Origin: Aurantimonas sp. HBX-1
GTDB lineage: Bacteria > Pseudomonadota > Alphaproteobacteria > Rhizobiales > Rhizobiaceae
Direction: 5' to 3'
NCBI RefSeq assembly: GCF_021391535.1
Contig: NZ_CP090066.1
Location: 2,369,501-2,433,500, forward strand
Length of the DNA stretch: 64,000 nucleotides
A model generated the notes under the pieces. It was not told where the DNA came from, did no database searches, and saw only the letters and a list, made by a program, of their open reading frames with translations. A program made the position numbers and the translations under genes. This document shows positions 1 to 9,010 of this stretch, one piece after another. Positions within the stretch are counted from its first letter, which is position 1. The number at the start of each line of letters is the position of its first letter.

Positions 1-1116
1 GCGCTTCATCGGCTCGATCGCGATGTCCAGGAAGCCGTGCGCGTCGAGATGCTCGCGCAGGGCCGGCAGGATGCGATCGGTCTCGACGCCGACGACGTAG
101 CGCAGCTGGCACGTCGCGCGGGCGTTGCCCGGCACGGCATTGACCGGCGCCTCCGGGCGGCCGCAGGTGAAGGCGAGGATCTCGAAGCTCGACCAGCCGA
201 ACACCTGGTCGGGGCCGACCAGGCCGGGCTCGCCCCACTCGGGATCGGTCTCGGGATCGCTGGCATCCGGCTCGAGCGAGATGGTCGACAGCGCCTTGCG
301 GACGTTTGCGGGGATCTCGCCTGGCGTCCATTCGCGGATGGCGAGGCGGCCCTTGGCGTCGGTGATCGTCGCCAGCGCATGGGCCAGCCGGATCCCGGGG
401 TTGACCAGCAGGCCGCCCCAGTTGCCGGAATGGTAGGCGCCGGGGCGCTCGTCGGCGATCAGATGGAATCCCATGCCGCCGCGCGCGCCGAGGAACATGG
501 TGGGCGTGGCCGGCGCGGTGCGCGGCCCGTCGGAGGCGATGAGGACGTCCGCCGCGAACAGGTCGCTATGGGCCGCGGCAATCTCGACGAGACCCGGCGA
601 GCCGCTCTCCTCGCCCATCTCGATCATCACCTTGACGTTGAAGCCGAGCTTGCCTTTGGCCTCGAGGACGCAGCGGAGCGCGGCGATGTTGATCGTGTGC
701 TGGCCCTTGTTGTCGACCGTGCCGCGGCCGAACAGGCGGCCGTCCGCCTCGTCGAGCCGGAAGGGATCGCGCCCTTCCTTCCAGTCGCCGCCCATGCCCC
801 ACAGCACGTCGCCGTGGCCGTAGGTCAGGATCGTCGGGAGCGCGGCATCCTCGATCCGCTCGGCGAACAGCACCGGCAGGCGCTCGGCGGCGGGGTTCTC
901 CAGGATGCGGGTGGTGAAGCCCATGGCCTCGAGGTCCGGCGCGATCTCATCGGTCAGATAGCGCCGGTGGTCGGGACCGGAATCCTCGCGCGGGCTTTCC
1001 GAGGGGACGGCAACGCGCCGGGCGAGTTCCGCCTTGAACGTACCATTCCTCACATAGTCCCGCGCGGCGGAGACGCCGCTTTCGCGCGTGCCAATTCCAT
1101 TGGACAAGACTGTCAC
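1..1116 (-). CDS. M20 family metallopeptidase (partial, 3' end outside window)
   Basis: This is a zinc-dependent amidohydrolase of the M20 (ArgE/DapE/dipeptidase) family, and the reading frame runs off the left edge. Visible motifs are GHGDVLWGM near residues 100-108, GRGTVDNKG near 130-138 and the catalytic Glu pair in MGEESGSPG near 169-175. Towards the edge, the sequence NAVPGNARATCQLRYVVG resembles the substrate-binding dimerisation lid. The start is either GTG at 1116 or TTG at 1107; GGGAG sits 8 nt before the TTG. It lies 19-28 nt after the upstream permease, so it is probably the intracellular hydrolase acting on whatever the Dpp-type transporter imports. The exact substrate (dipeptide, acyl- or carbamoyl-amino acid) is not determinable. 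Confidence 0.88.
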   Translation of the reverse strand, partial: MTVLSNGIGTRESGVSAARDYVRNGTFKAELARRVAVPSESPREDSGPDHRRYLTDEIAPDLEAMGFTTRILENPAAERLPVLFAERIEDAALPTILTYGHGDVLWGMGGDWKEGRDPFRLDEADGRLFGRGTVDNKGQHTINIAALRCVLEAKGKLGFNVKVMIEMGEESGSPGLVEIAAAHSDLFAADVLIASDGPRTAPATPTMFLGARGGMGFHLIADERPGAYHSGNWGGLLVNPGIRLAHALATITDAKGRLAIREWTPGEIPANVRKALSTISLEPDASDPETDPEWGEPGLVGPDQVFGWSSFEILAFTCGRPEAPVNAVPGNARATCQLRYVVGVETDRILPALREHLDAHGFLDIAIEPMKR

Positions 1117-1135
1117 TCCCGTATCGATTTGCATG

Positions 1136-2038
1136 TCAGTTGCGGTTTTCCGGCGCCATCGCGTCGCGCAGGCCATCGCCGGCCAGGTTGATCGCCATCA
1201 CCAGCACGAAGATCGCGGCGCCGGGGATCATGATCAGCCAGGGATCGAAGAGCAGGAACTGCCGCCCTTCGGCGACCATCAGGCCCCAGGAGGGCGTCGG
1301 CGGCTGGACGCCCAGGCCGAGGAAGGAGAGCGCGGCCTCCAGCAGGATCGCCTGCGCCATCTCGAAGGTCGCGATCACCGCCAGCCGGTCGAAGATGTTC
1401 GGCAGGACGTCGCGGAAGATGATCTGGCGCGTCGTGAAGCCGAGCGAGCGCGAGGCCTGGATGTATTCCTGGTTGCGCAGCTGCTGCGTCGCCGACCGCG
1501 TCACCACGGCGAAGCGGTCCCACAAGAGGAAGCCCAGCACCAGCACGACGACGGTCAGCGACCCGCCGAACAGGGCGACCACGGCCAGCGCCACCATCAC
1601 CACCGGCAGCGTCAGCCGGGTCATGATGAAGAAGTTGATCAGGAGGTCGATCTTGCCGCCGAAATAGCCGGCGAGGACGCCGAGCGTCGTGCCGATCAGG
1701 CCGGAGGTGATGACCGTGAAGATCGCGATCAGCAGCGAGATCCGAGCGCCGTAGATGATGCGGCTCAGATAGTCGCGGCCGAGCCCGTCGGTGCCGAGGA
1801 CGTGCTCCCACGATCCGCGGTCCATCCAGACCGGCGGCACGACGCGGTTGCTCATGCTCTGGGAATACGGGTCGTAGGGCGCGAGCAGCGGCGCGAAGAT
1901 CGCCACCAGCAGGATCAGCACGAACACGGCGGCGCCGAGGACGAATGTCGGGTTGCGGCGCAGCCGCCGCCACACATCGCTCTTGGGTGCGCCCTGCCCG
2001 GCCGGCGGGGCGACGAGGACGGGATCGACGGCGCTCAT
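1136..2038 (-). CDS. ABC transporter permease, DppC/OppC type
   Basis: Inner-membrane permease of a peptide/nickel-class importer, 300 aa. It has the DppC N-terminal layout: a cytoplasmic leader, the first membrane segment near residues 30-50, then a periplasmic stretch ending in LGTDGLGRDYLSRIIYGAR. A BPD_transp_1 core follows, with an EAA-like loop (EYIQASRSLGFTTRQIIFRDVLPN). The start ATG at 2038 overlaps the stop of the preceding permease by 4 nt (ATGA), indicating translational coupling. A longer upstream reading frame exists but only overlaps the partner permease. No ATP-binding subunits are in the window; they probably lie beyond position 1. Confidence 0.93.
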   Translation of the reverse strand: MSAVDPVLVAPPAGQGAPKSDVWRRLRRNPTFVLGAAVFVLILLVAIFAPLLAPYDPYSQSMSNRVVPPVWMDRGSWEHVLGTDGLGRDYLSRIIYGARISLLIAIFTVITSGLIGTTLGVLAGYFGGKIDLLINFFIMTRLTLPVVMVALAVVALFGGSLTVVVLVLGFLLWDRFAVVTRSATQQLRNQEYIQASRSLGFTTRQIIFRDVLPNIFDRLAVIATFEMAQAILLEAALSFLGLGVQPPTPSWGLMVAEGRQFLLFDPWLIMIPGAAIFVLVMAINLAGDGLRDAMAPENRN

Positions 2039-2952
2039 TGGATGCGGATCCTCGGGTCGAGCCAGGAATTGACCATGTCGGACAGGAGAACCAGCGCGAT
2101 GTAGAACACCGCGACGATCAGCAGGATCGCCTGAACGACCGGCAGATCCATGCGGGAGATCGATTCCCACGCCAGATAGCCGAGCCCCTGGATGCCGAAG
2201 ACGGTCTCGATGACGACGGACCCGCCGAGCATGTTGCCGAACTGGACGGCGAGCAGCGAAATCACCGGGATGACGGCGTTACGCAAAGCGTGCTTGAAGA
2301 TGACCTTGCCGGTGCCGATGCCCTTGGCCCTGGCGGTCCGGATGTAGTCGGAGGACAGCGCCTCGATCATGCCGGCGCGGATCAGGCGCATCATCGGCGG
2401 GGTCGAGTAGTAGCCGAGCGCGATGGCCGGCAGGATGAAGTGACCGAGGGTCGCCGAGCCCGAGGCCGGCGCCCAGCCGAGCATCAGCGAGAAGACGACG
2501 ATCAGGATCAGGCCGAACCAGAAGTTCGGCATGGCCTGGCCCATCACCGCGATGGCGAGCGCCGTCCGGTCGACGATGGATCCCGGCCAGAGCGCGGCCA
2601 GGACGCCCAGCGGCACCGCCAGGCACAGCATGACCAGCGCCGCGAGCGAGGCCAGCGTCAGCGTGTTCGGCAGGCGGTAGAAGATCAGGTCGGCGACCGG
2701 CTGCTTGAAGAACAGCGAATTGCCGAAATCGCCCTGCAGCGCGTTGCCGAGCCATTCCGCGTAGCGGATCAGCCAGAACCGGTCGAGCCCCAGTTCCGTG
2801 CGGATGGCCGCCAGCTGGGCCGGCGTCGCCTCCTCCCCGGCGATGGCGGACGCAACGTCGCCGGACGCGTTGAGGAGGAGGAAAGCCAGCAGCGAGACGG
2901 CCAGGCAGACGCAGACTGCCAGGCCGATCCGTTGTGCCATGTAGAGAAGCAT
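2035..2952 (-). CDS. ABC transporter permease, DppB/OppB type
   Basis: Inner-membrane partner of the DppC-type permease, 305 aa. It shows the DppB N-terminal segment (YMAQRIGLAVCVCLAVSLLAFLLLN split over the first helix), a periplasmic domain, and the C-terminal core with the EAA loop DYIRTARAKGIGTGKVIFKHALRNA. The C-terminus WLDPRIRIQ is typical of the family. It follows the solute-binding protein gene after a 42-nt gap and overlaps the next permease by 4 nt, so the three transport genes and the peptidase form one operon. Confidence 0.94.
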   Translation of the reverse strand: MLLYMAQRIGLAVCVCLAVSLLAFLLLNASGDVASAIAGEEATPAQLAAIRTELGLDRFWLIRYAEWLGNALQGDFGNSLFFKQPVADLIFYRLPNTLTLASLAALVMLCLAVPLGVLAALWPGSIVDRTALAIAVMGQAMPNFWFGLILIVVFSLMLGWAPASGSATLGHFILPAIALGYYSTPPMMRLIRAGMIEALSSDYIRTARAKGIGTGKVIFKHALRNAVIPVISLLAVQFGNMLGGSVVIETVFGIQGLGYLAWESISRMDLPVVQAILLIVAVFYIALVLLSDMVNSWLDPRIRIQ

Positions 2953-2994
2953 GGGATTTCCCGTCGTCGATGAACGACCTGCGAGGCGAGCTGG

Positions 2995-4503
2995 TTACTC
3001 GGTGATCCAGCGCGACTGGAAGAAGCGCGGCGTCTCGTCCGGAACCGGCGTGAACTCGAGCTTCGAGTTGTAGGCGTAGTTCAGCGCATAGGTGAACAGC
3101 GGCACCTGGTAGGCCTGCTCGGTGATGCGCGTGATCATCTCGCTATAGGCTTTCAGCCGCTTCTCGGGGTCGCTGGTGTTGCCCTCTTCCAGCAGCTCGA
3201 TGACGCGCTCGTCCTTCGAATAGTCGACTTCGGAGCCGGAGAACCAGTAGCCGGCCGACCCGCTGATGTCGCGGATCGAGTTCGAGCCCCAGGCCTGGAA
3301 CCACATCGGCAGCTTGCCTTCGTCGCGAGCGGTGGCGATGGCGGATGCCTGGACGAAGTTCAGGCTGCCGTTGATGCCGACCTCGGCGAGGCTTCCGAGC
3401 ACCGCCTCGATCAGCGGCCGGTCGCGATAGCCCCAGAACTCCAGCGAGAAGCCGTCCGGATAGCCGGCTTCCGCCAGCAGCGCGCGGGCCTTTTCCGGAT
3501 CGTAGTCGTAGGTGACCGCCGCATCGACGACGCAGCCGAACTGGGCGGGCGAACAGGGCGTGTTGATGACCTGCGATCCCGGGCCCATCAGGGCCTCGCG
3601 GATCGCCTCGCGGTCGATCGCGTGGTTGACGGCCTGGCGGACCTTGAGGTTCTGCATCGGGCTGTCGCCGGAACGGCCGAGCGCGTCCATGCCGAGGAAG
3701 GCGATGCGCAGCGTTTCGCCGGCATCGACCTTGATCGCGTCGCTCGTCGCCAGCCGGTCGACGGCATCCGGCGGCACCCGCCAGATCCAGTCGAGGCCGC
3801 CGCTCATCAGCTCGATGGCCTGCGTGTTGAACTCGCCGATGCGCCGGAAGACCAGGGTCTTGATCGACGGCTGACCCTTCATGCCGCCGAAATAGTCGGG
3901 GAAGGCTTCCATGGTGATGCGCTCGCCGGCGACATGCTCGGTGACGCGGTAGGGACCCGTCCCGATGGGGGCCTTCGACATGCCTTCCGGGCCGACCTCG
4001 GCGTAGTATTTCGCCGGGTAGATCGGCAGGAGGTTGGCGATGTATTCGAGGATCGGCGGGAAGACGCCGGCGGTCTTGAGCCGGACGGTGTAGTCGTCGA
4101 CCTTCTCGGCGCCTTCGAGGAAGAAGATCGGCTGCGGCGTCGCGTTCGTCGTGACGTACTCGACCGTCGCGACCACGTCGTCGGCCGTCAGTTCCTCGCC
4201 GTTGTGGAACTTGACGCCCTTGCGCAGGACGAACTCGATGGTCGTGTCGTCGATGAAGCGGAAGGACTCGGCGAGATGCGGCTCGAACTTGCCCGTCTCG
4301 TCATTGCGATACAGCAGGCCGTCCCAGATGTGGTTCGCCAGGACGATGCCTTCGCGGATCGTGTGCTGGTAGAAGTCGATGTTCGACGGCATCGAGTCCG
4401 ACGCCCAGTTGAGCGAGTTGTCCTCGGGTCCCGCCACGGCGGGCGTCGCCAGAAGCGCCGCTCCCAGTGCGAGCATCGACATTCGGTTCAGGCGGATGTT
4501 CAT
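2995..4503 (-). CDS. Periplasmic solute-binding protein of a peptide-type ABC importer (SBP family 5)
   Basis: DppA/OppA-like binding protein, 502 aa. The signal peptide (LALGAALLATPAVA) is followed by the family signature LAESFRFIDDTTIEFVLRKG and the GTGPYRVTEH core. The start chosen is ATG 4503, preceded by GAGGG at 5 nt spacing; an ATG at 4515 is the alternative. The frame stays open far upstream, but that extension is antisense to the divergent LysR gene and has no homology. It feeds the two permeases downstream, and the attached M20 peptidase suggests peptide or N-acyl amino acid substrates. Confidence 0.92.
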   Translation of the reverse strand: MNIRLNRMSMLALGAALLATPAVAGPEDNSLNWASDSMPSNIDFYQHTIREGIVLANHIWDGLLYRNDETGKFEPHLAESFRFIDDTTIEFVLRKGVKFHNGEELTADDVVATVEYVTTNATPQPIFFLEGAEKVDDYTVRLKTAGVFPPILEYIANLLPIYPAKYYAEVGPEGMSKAPIGTGPYRVTEHVAGERITMEAFPDYFGGMKGQPSIKTLVFRRIGEFNTQAIELMSGGLDWIWRVPPDAVDRLATSDAIKVDAGETLRIAFLGMDALGRSGDSPMQNLKVRQAVNHAIDREAIREALMGPGSQVINTPCSPAQFGCVVDAAVTYDYDPEKARALLAEAGYPDGFSLEFWGYRDRPLIEAVLGSLAEVGINGSLNFVQASAIATARDEGKLPMWFQAWGSNSIRDISGSAGYWFSGSEVDYSKDERVIELLEEGNTSDPEKRLKAYSEMITRITEQAYQVPLFTYALNYAYNSKLEFTPVPDETPRFFQSRWITE

Positions 4504-4595
4504 CAGGACCCTCATTGCTAGGTGGCGGGACATGTCGATCGTCACACCGCGATACGCCCTGCGAACAGGACAGTGATCTGATCTGCTGCATTTTT

Positions 4596-4617
4596 TGCCC
4601 TGCAAACATGCTGGGCA
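4596..4617. promoter_or_regulatory. Candidate LysR operator between SBP operon and LysR gene
   Basis: Inverted repeat TGCCC-N12-GGGCA flanked by T-rich and A-rich tracts, in the 183-bp divergent interval between the ABC operon and the LysR regulator. Position and form suit a LysR-type binding site; this is inference from sequence alone. Confidence 0.3.
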
Positions 4618-4686
4618 TAAAACGTCGCAACAAGTAGAATTAGTGGAGCGCTGCCATGCCGTTTTGGCAACGCAACCGGAGTGCCC

Positions 4687-5646
4687 ATGCAGACCAGCAG
4701 CCTGCGATATTTTCTGGCCGTTGCGCGCTGCGGCTCGATCGCCGCGGCATCGGCTCGACTGAACGTCGCCGCCTCGGCCATCAGCCGCCAGATCGCCAAT
4801 CTCGAGGATGAGCTCGGCTGCGTGCTGTTCGAACGACGGCCGCGCGGCATGGCGCCGAGCCCGGCCGGCGAACTGCTGGCCCGCCATGCCAATCACATCC
4901 TGATGCAGGCGGACGTCGCGGTCGCGGATATCCTGGCGCTGCAGGGCACGACTCGCGGCCTCATTCGCCTCGCGACCAGCGAAGGCTTCGCGATGGACGT
5001 GCTGCCGAACGCCATGGCGGATTTCCACACCCGCTTCCCGGGCATCCGCTTCGAACTCGCCGTCATGCCGCCCCTGAAGGTGACCCAGTGGGTCGCCTCG
5101 GGCGAAGTGGACATCGGGATGACGTTTGCCATCAGCCGGGCGCCCGACACCGCGATCGTCCATCGGACCGACGTGTCGATGGTCGGTCTCTGCGCCAATG
5201 GCCACCCGCTCGCCGGCAACACCCCCGTGCCGTTGCGAGTGCTGCAGGAATATCCGACCGTGCTGATGCCGGAAGACACGACCTCTCGGCAGGTGTTCGA
5301 TGCGGCATGCCGGGATCAGGGGATTTCCATCGAGCCGGTGATGACGACCAATGCCCTCTCGTCGATCCTGTCCTTCGTGAAATCGACGCGGGCGGTCGCC
5401 CCGCTGGCCGACCTGTCGGTCCTGGGGCCATTCCTCCGCGGGGAATTCTCGACCTTCCCCCTGGCGGAGGGAGCTCGCACGGCGAGAGCCGTCCATGTCC
5501 ATGTGATGCGCGACCGACAGCTTCCACGCGCGGTGCAGCTATTCCTGGACGAGCTGGTCGCGACGCTTCCGGCGAGCCTTCCGTCGATGACGGACCACCG
5601 CGCGGGCGTCAGGGCGGCGCCGAGATGGGAAGACGACCGGCGCTGA
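4687..5646 (+). CDS. LysR family transcriptional regulator
   Basis: A 319-aa LysR regulator: N-terminal winged HTH (residues 1-60, YFLAVARCGSIAAASARLNV then ISRQIANLEDELG) and a C-terminal periplasmic-binding-protein-like effector domain from about residue 90. The start is ATG 4687, with GGAG at 5 nt spacing; an upstream in-frame GTG at 4681 overlaps that ribosome binding site. It is divergent from the Dpp-type importer and M20 peptidase and probably controls them in response to an imported peptide-like ligand. Confidence 0.92.
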   Translation: MQTSSLRYFLAVARCGSIAAASARLNVAASAISRQIANLEDELGCVLFERRPRGMAPSPAGELLARHANHILMQADVAVADILALQGTTRGLIRLATSEGFAMDVLPNAMADFHTRFPGIRFELAVMPPLKVTQWVASGEVDIGMTFAISRAPDTAIVHRTDVSMVGLCANGHPLAGNTPVPLRVLQEYPTVLMPEDTTSRQVFDAACRDQGISIEPVMTTNALSSILSFVKSTRAVAPLADLSVLGPFLRGEFSTFPLAEGARTARAVHVHVMRDRQLPRAVQLFLDELVATLPASLPSMTDHRAGVRAAPRWEDDRR

Positions 5647-5801
5647 CCCCGCCCGAATCGCCGCGTCCGCCGACGGTCCGTCCGGCGGTTGCGAGCCATC
5701 ACAGCGGGCCTGCGGCGGCAGGAAAGCCGTCCGCCGCGGTCGGCGCGCCGATTCTCTTCCGGCAAGGCCGGAGGGCGGAAGGCGCATTCCCCTCCCGACG
5801 A

Positions 5802-5924
5802 TCAGCGGCGCAGGTACTTCACCAGCGCCGCGATCACCAGGACAAGCACGACCAGGACGAGGACGCCCCAGAGCCCCATGCCGAAGGGCATCCAGCCCAT
5901 GCCACCCGAGTATTCGCCCATCAT
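5802..5924 (-). CDS. Met/Gly-rich 40-aa single-pass membrane protein
   Basis: Tiny protein of 40 aa starting MMGEYSGGMGWMPFGMGLWG, followed by one hydrophobic helix (roughly residues 18-36) and a KYLRR tail. The start is supported by GGGAG 7 nt before tandem ATGs. The Met-rich head before a membrane segment resembles small metal-associated or stress membrane proteins, but I do not recognise a named family. It lies downstream of the glutaredoxin-MauE gene on the same strand (143-nt gap). That gene has a MerR-type promoter, so a copper or thiol stress role is conceivable. Confidence 0.65.
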   Translation of the reverse strand: MMGEYSGGMGWMPFGMGLWGVLVLVVLVLVIAALVKYLRR

Positions 5925-6067
5925 CGTCGTTCTCCCTTTTGCATGGTGGCCCGGCCGCCCGACAGCGTAGGCGTCAATGCCCGAATGGCCGGCGCTTGCA
6001 GCGACGAGCCTCCGGCGGGCCCTGCGGGTCGGGCACCGCCACGCGGGCGCATCGCCGCGATGAGGCC

Positions 6068-6838
6068 CTATCCGCCCCAGATCATCCGAAGCGGCATCCA
6101 CAGGCCCATGCCGATCATCACGAGGTTCTCGGTCAGCGACACGAAGCCGAGCGGCACGTTGGACCCGCCGCCGACGCAGGCGCATTTGAGTTCGCGCTTC
6201 TGGACGTAGACCGCATAGTAGACCGACACCGCCCCGATCGTCCCGATGACGAGCGCGATCGGCGCCGACAGCCAGGTGAGCGTGCCGGCGATCATCAGGA
6301 GGCCCGCGAGCGTCTCGCCGAAGGGATAGAGCTTGCCGTAGGGCACCCATCGCTGGGCGAGCAGGTCGTAGTTCAGGAACATGGTCGAGAAACTCTCCAC
6401 GTCCTGCAGCTTCTGGATGCCGAGCAGGCACATCGAGATGGCGAAGAACCATTCGATCGCCCGGAGGGTGAACACCGTCTCGTAGACCGCGAAGGAGACG
6501 GCGAGCGCCATCAGGAAGGCGACCGCGAAGATCGCGATCACCGGCTGGTAGGTGGTCTCGTCCTTCGACCGCACCGCCTTGCCGAAGTGCTTGCGCAGCT
6601 CGGTGTAGCCACCGACGCGATCGCCCCCGATGAATGTCTGCGGCGTCGTCTCGACCCCGTGCTTGGCCTTGAAGGCGTCGGTCTCCTCGCGCGTCGTGAG
6701 CCAGTTGTCGTCGACTGCGAAGCCCTGGCGTTCGAGAAGGTCCTTCGACTTCAGCCCGTAGGGGCAGACATGCTTCTCCATGACCATGCGGTAGAGGACG
6801 GCCGTCCTTTCCGGGGAATGGGGCGATGTCGCGCTCAT
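6068..6838 (-). CDS. Glutaredoxin-MauE fusion, redox-associated membrane protein
   Basis: Protein of 256 aa. Residues about 10-85 form a glutaredoxin-like domain with CPYG (Cys25, lacking the second Cys of CPYC) and the cis-Pro/GSH-binding stretch ETTPQTFIGGDRVGGYTELRKHFG. Residues about 100-250 form a four-helix MauE/DoxX-type membrane domain ending with ELKCACVGGGS-VPLGFVSLTENL. AGGAGG precedes ATG 6838 at 6 nt. Such fusions are thought to move electrons or thiols across the inner membrane. The promoter upstream has the geometry of a MerR-family metal-responsive promoter. Confidence 0.88.
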   Translation of the reverse strand: MSATSPHSPERTAVLYRMVMEKHVCPYGLKSKDLLERQGFAVDDNWLTTREETDAFKAKHGVETTPQTFIGGDRVGGYTELRKHFGKAVRSKDETTYQPVIAIFAVAFLMALAVSFAVYETVFTLRAIEWFFAISMCLLGIQKLQDVESFSTMFLNYDLLAQRWVPYGKLYPFGETLAGLLMIAGTLTWLSAPIALVIGTIGAVSVYYAVYVQKRELKCACVGGGSNVPLGFVSLTENLVMIGMGLWMPLRMIWGG

Positions 6839-7188
6839 GACGATCCTCCTGATCTGAAGCGGCGGCAGGCCATGTCCGCTCGCCGCCCGCGATACGTTTC
6901 CGCTAGATCGGGCTTCCACTGACTGGAAGGTCAAGACCGTGCGCGTAAATGGCAGTCGGCACGCAGCAGGCGGTGTTCGCATCCGCCCTTCGTCCGCCAC
7001 GAACGCCCTGTCGCGCTGGCGGTTCTATGTCAGCCGCCCAGCGCTCACGGCGGCTGCCGCCAGGAGAAAGCGCTCGCCCTGCTTCGTCCTGTTCAGGTAA
7101 AGTTCAAGCCGGAGGCGCTAGCCGTCCCCTACGTCTGCGCCGTCAGCCACCGGCGGACGGCCGCGGCGCTTCATCATGACGGGTTTAA
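6839..7188. other. Divergent intergenic region, Grx-MauE / MHYT kinase
   Basis: A 350-nt interval with no convincing gene. It holds the MerR-type promoter listed separately and must also carry the promoter of the kinase at 7189. Nothing else recognisable was seen. Confidence 0.6.
6904..6934 (-). promoter_or_regulatory. MerR-family-type promoter (CueR/HmrR-like geometry)
   Basis: On the minus strand, TTGACC (-35, 6929-6934) is separated by 19 nt from GATCTA (-10, 6904-6909). The spacer is filled by the dyad CTTCCA-N5-TGGAAG (6913-6929). An overlong 19-20 bp spacer with a dyad starting CCTTCC is the hallmark of MerR-regulated metal promoters, especially copper-type. It lies 65 nt before the Grx-MauE start codon. 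No MerR gene is in the window, so the regulator would act from elsewhere. Confidence 0.6.
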
Positions 7189-8886
7189 ATGCACGCAAGC
7201 CACGATCCGATCTTCGTCCTCCTGTCCCTGGTGGTCGCCATCCTTGGTTCGTGGACGGCTCTCGATCTCTTTCGACGGGTGCGAAGCAACCTCGGACAGG
7301 CCCGGCTCGTGTGGCTTGCCAACGCCGCGCTCGCCATGGGCCTCAGCATCTGGTCGATGCATTTCGTCGCCATGCTGGGCTTCGATCCGGGCTCGGCCGT
7401 CGGATACGATCCGCTCCTGACGCTGGTCTCCCTGGTGCTGGCGATCGGCTCGACGGCCGGCGCGTTCTTCTTCGCCACCCGCGAAAACGCCCGCAAGCCT
7501 CACATCCTGGTCGCGGGCGCCGCGATGGGCGTCGGCATCTGCCTGATGCACTATGTGGGCATGGCGGCGCTCCGGACCGCCGTCTCGCTCGGCTACGACG
7601 CCCGGCTGGTGGTCCTCTCCCTGGTGATCGCGATCGCGGCTTCCACCGCGGCGCTCTTCGCGGCCCGCCGGGAAACGGCGCTCGGCTGGCGCCTGACCGC
7701 GGCACTGACCCTTGGGGCGGCCATCGTCGGAATGCACTACACCGCGATGGCGGCGCTGGAGTTGACCCCGTTGGCGGATGCCCGGCTGGTGCCCTTCGGG
7801 GCGCCGCCTTACATCCTCGCCGCCTCGGTCGCCGGTGGAACGCTGCTGATCCTGCTGCTCGCGCTGATGGCGTCCCTTTACGATCAGCGGGCCAACGTGT
7901 CGTCGGCGCTGGAGGCCGGCGGGGTCGGCTACTGGGAACTCGACCTGCGCTCCAGCACCGTCCATGTCTCGCCGAAGGGCAAGGAGATCTTCGGCCTGAA
8001 GCTCGAGGACAGCGTCCGGCACGCGAAGTTTCCCATTGGCGCCTTGTCCGACGAGGAGCGGGCGAGACGTGACCAGGTCTTGCGGGCCGCCCTGCTCGCG
8101 GGCACGGACTATGACGACGAATACTGCCTGGCCGACGAGGCTCGATGGGTGAACGTCAGGGGACGCGCGGTTATCGGGGACGGGGGAAAACCCCGCCGCA
8201 TGATCGGCGTGGTCCTCGACGTGACCGATCGCCACCAGGCCTTCGCGGCGGTGACGCAGAGCGAGCGGCGCCAGCGACTGATGATCAACGAGCTGAACCA
8301 TCGCGTGAAGAACACGCTGGCCACGATCCAGTCGATCGCCTCGCAGACCGCCCAGCGCGCCCAATCGCCTGAGGACTTCCGGCGGAGCTTCGAAGGCCGG
8401 CTGCTCGCGCTGTCCGAGACCCACAACGCGCTGACGCGCGGCGGGTGGGAGGTCGCCTGTCTGCGCGAAATCTTCGAGCACGAACTGAAGCCCTATTCCC
8501 GGGAGCAGATTCGGCTGGACGGACTCAGCCTTCCCCTCGGCCCGCGCGAGGCCCTGGCGCTCGGCATGGTCATCCATGAACTCGCCACCAATGCCGCCAA
8601 GTATGGGGCGCTATCCGATCCGGCGGGGACACTCGACATACGGTGGACCCTCCGGCAGGAGAAGGCGGAGGAAGACATCCTGGCGATCGAGTGGTCCGAA
8701 CAGGGCGGCCCTGCCGTTCAGCCACCGTCCCGCAAGGGCTTCGGATCGCGGCTGCTCCATCTGAGCATCGAGAAGGAACTCGGGGGCAAGGCCGAGCTCC
8801 TGTACGGGTCGGAAGGCTTCAGCTGCTCGCTGGTGATCCCCCGCGCCCCGGTGACGCGCGCGGGTCCGGATCCTTTCGCATTCTGA
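7189..8886 (+). CDS. MHYT-PAS-HWE sensor histidine kinase
   Basis: A 565-aa membrane sensor kinase. Residues about 1-215 are an integral-membrane MHYT domain with three motif copies (SMHFVAM, LMHYVGMAAL, GMHYTAMAAL), a family proposed to sense O2, CO or NO through copper. Residues about 235-350 form a PAS domain. The kinase core is of the HWE family: ELNHRVKNTLATIQ with phospho-acceptor His371, the N-box HELATNAAKYG near 462, and the WSE motif near 500. HWE kinases are characteristic of alphaproteobacteria. No response regulator is adjacent, so the partner is unknown. Confidence 0.92.
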   Translation: MHASHDPIFVLLSLVVAILGSWTALDLFRRVRSNLGQARLVWLANAALAMGLSIWSMHFVAMLGFDPGSAVGYDPLLTLVSLVLAIGSTAGAFFFATRENARKPHILVAGAAMGVGICLMHYVGMAALRTAVSLGYDARLVVLSLVIAIAASTAALFAARRETALGWRLTAALTLGAAIVGMHYTAMAALELTPLADARLVPFGAPPYILAASVAGGTLLILLLALMASLYDQRANVSSALEAGGVGYWELDLRSSTVHVSPKGKEIFGLKLEDSVRHAKFPIGALSDEERARRDQVLRAALLAGTDYDDEYCLADEARWVNVRGRAVIGDGGKPRRMIGVVLDVTDRHQAFAAVTQSERRQRLMINELNHRVKNTLATIQSIASQTAQRAQSPEDFRRSFEGRLLALSETHNALTRGGWEVACLREIFEHELKPYSREQIRLDGLSLPLGPREALALGMVIHELATNAAKYGALSDPAGTLDIRWTLRQEKAEEDILAIEWSEQGGPAVQPPSRKGFGSRLLHLSIEKELGGKAELLYGSEGFSCSLVIPRAPVTRAGPDPFAF

Positions 8887-8944
8887 GACGACGGGATGCG
8901 TCCGGTCGGACGATAAGTTCGGCCGCTCCGTCTAAACGTAAAGC

Positions 8945-8973
8945 GGCCGCCGCCCCGCAGCGGGACGGCGGCC
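8945..8973. terminator. Strong GC hairpin between convergent genes
   Basis: GGCCGCCGCCCCGC, a 1-nt loop A, then GCGGGACGGCGGCC: 14-nt arms with one mismatch. It lies between the kinase and the convergent SH3/DUF1236 gene. No clear T-tract follows, so an intrinsic bidirectional terminator is plausible but not certain. Confidence 0.5.
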
Positions 8974-9010
8974 TCGACACCAGAGCGATGTCCGTGCCCT
9001 TACCAGCGGG

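Noticed and set aside
2995..5502. 835-codon minus frame spanning the binding protein and the opposite strand of the LysR gene
   Set aside because: Homology, signal peptide and ribosome binding site all start at 4503; the upstream half is antisense to a clear LysR gene.
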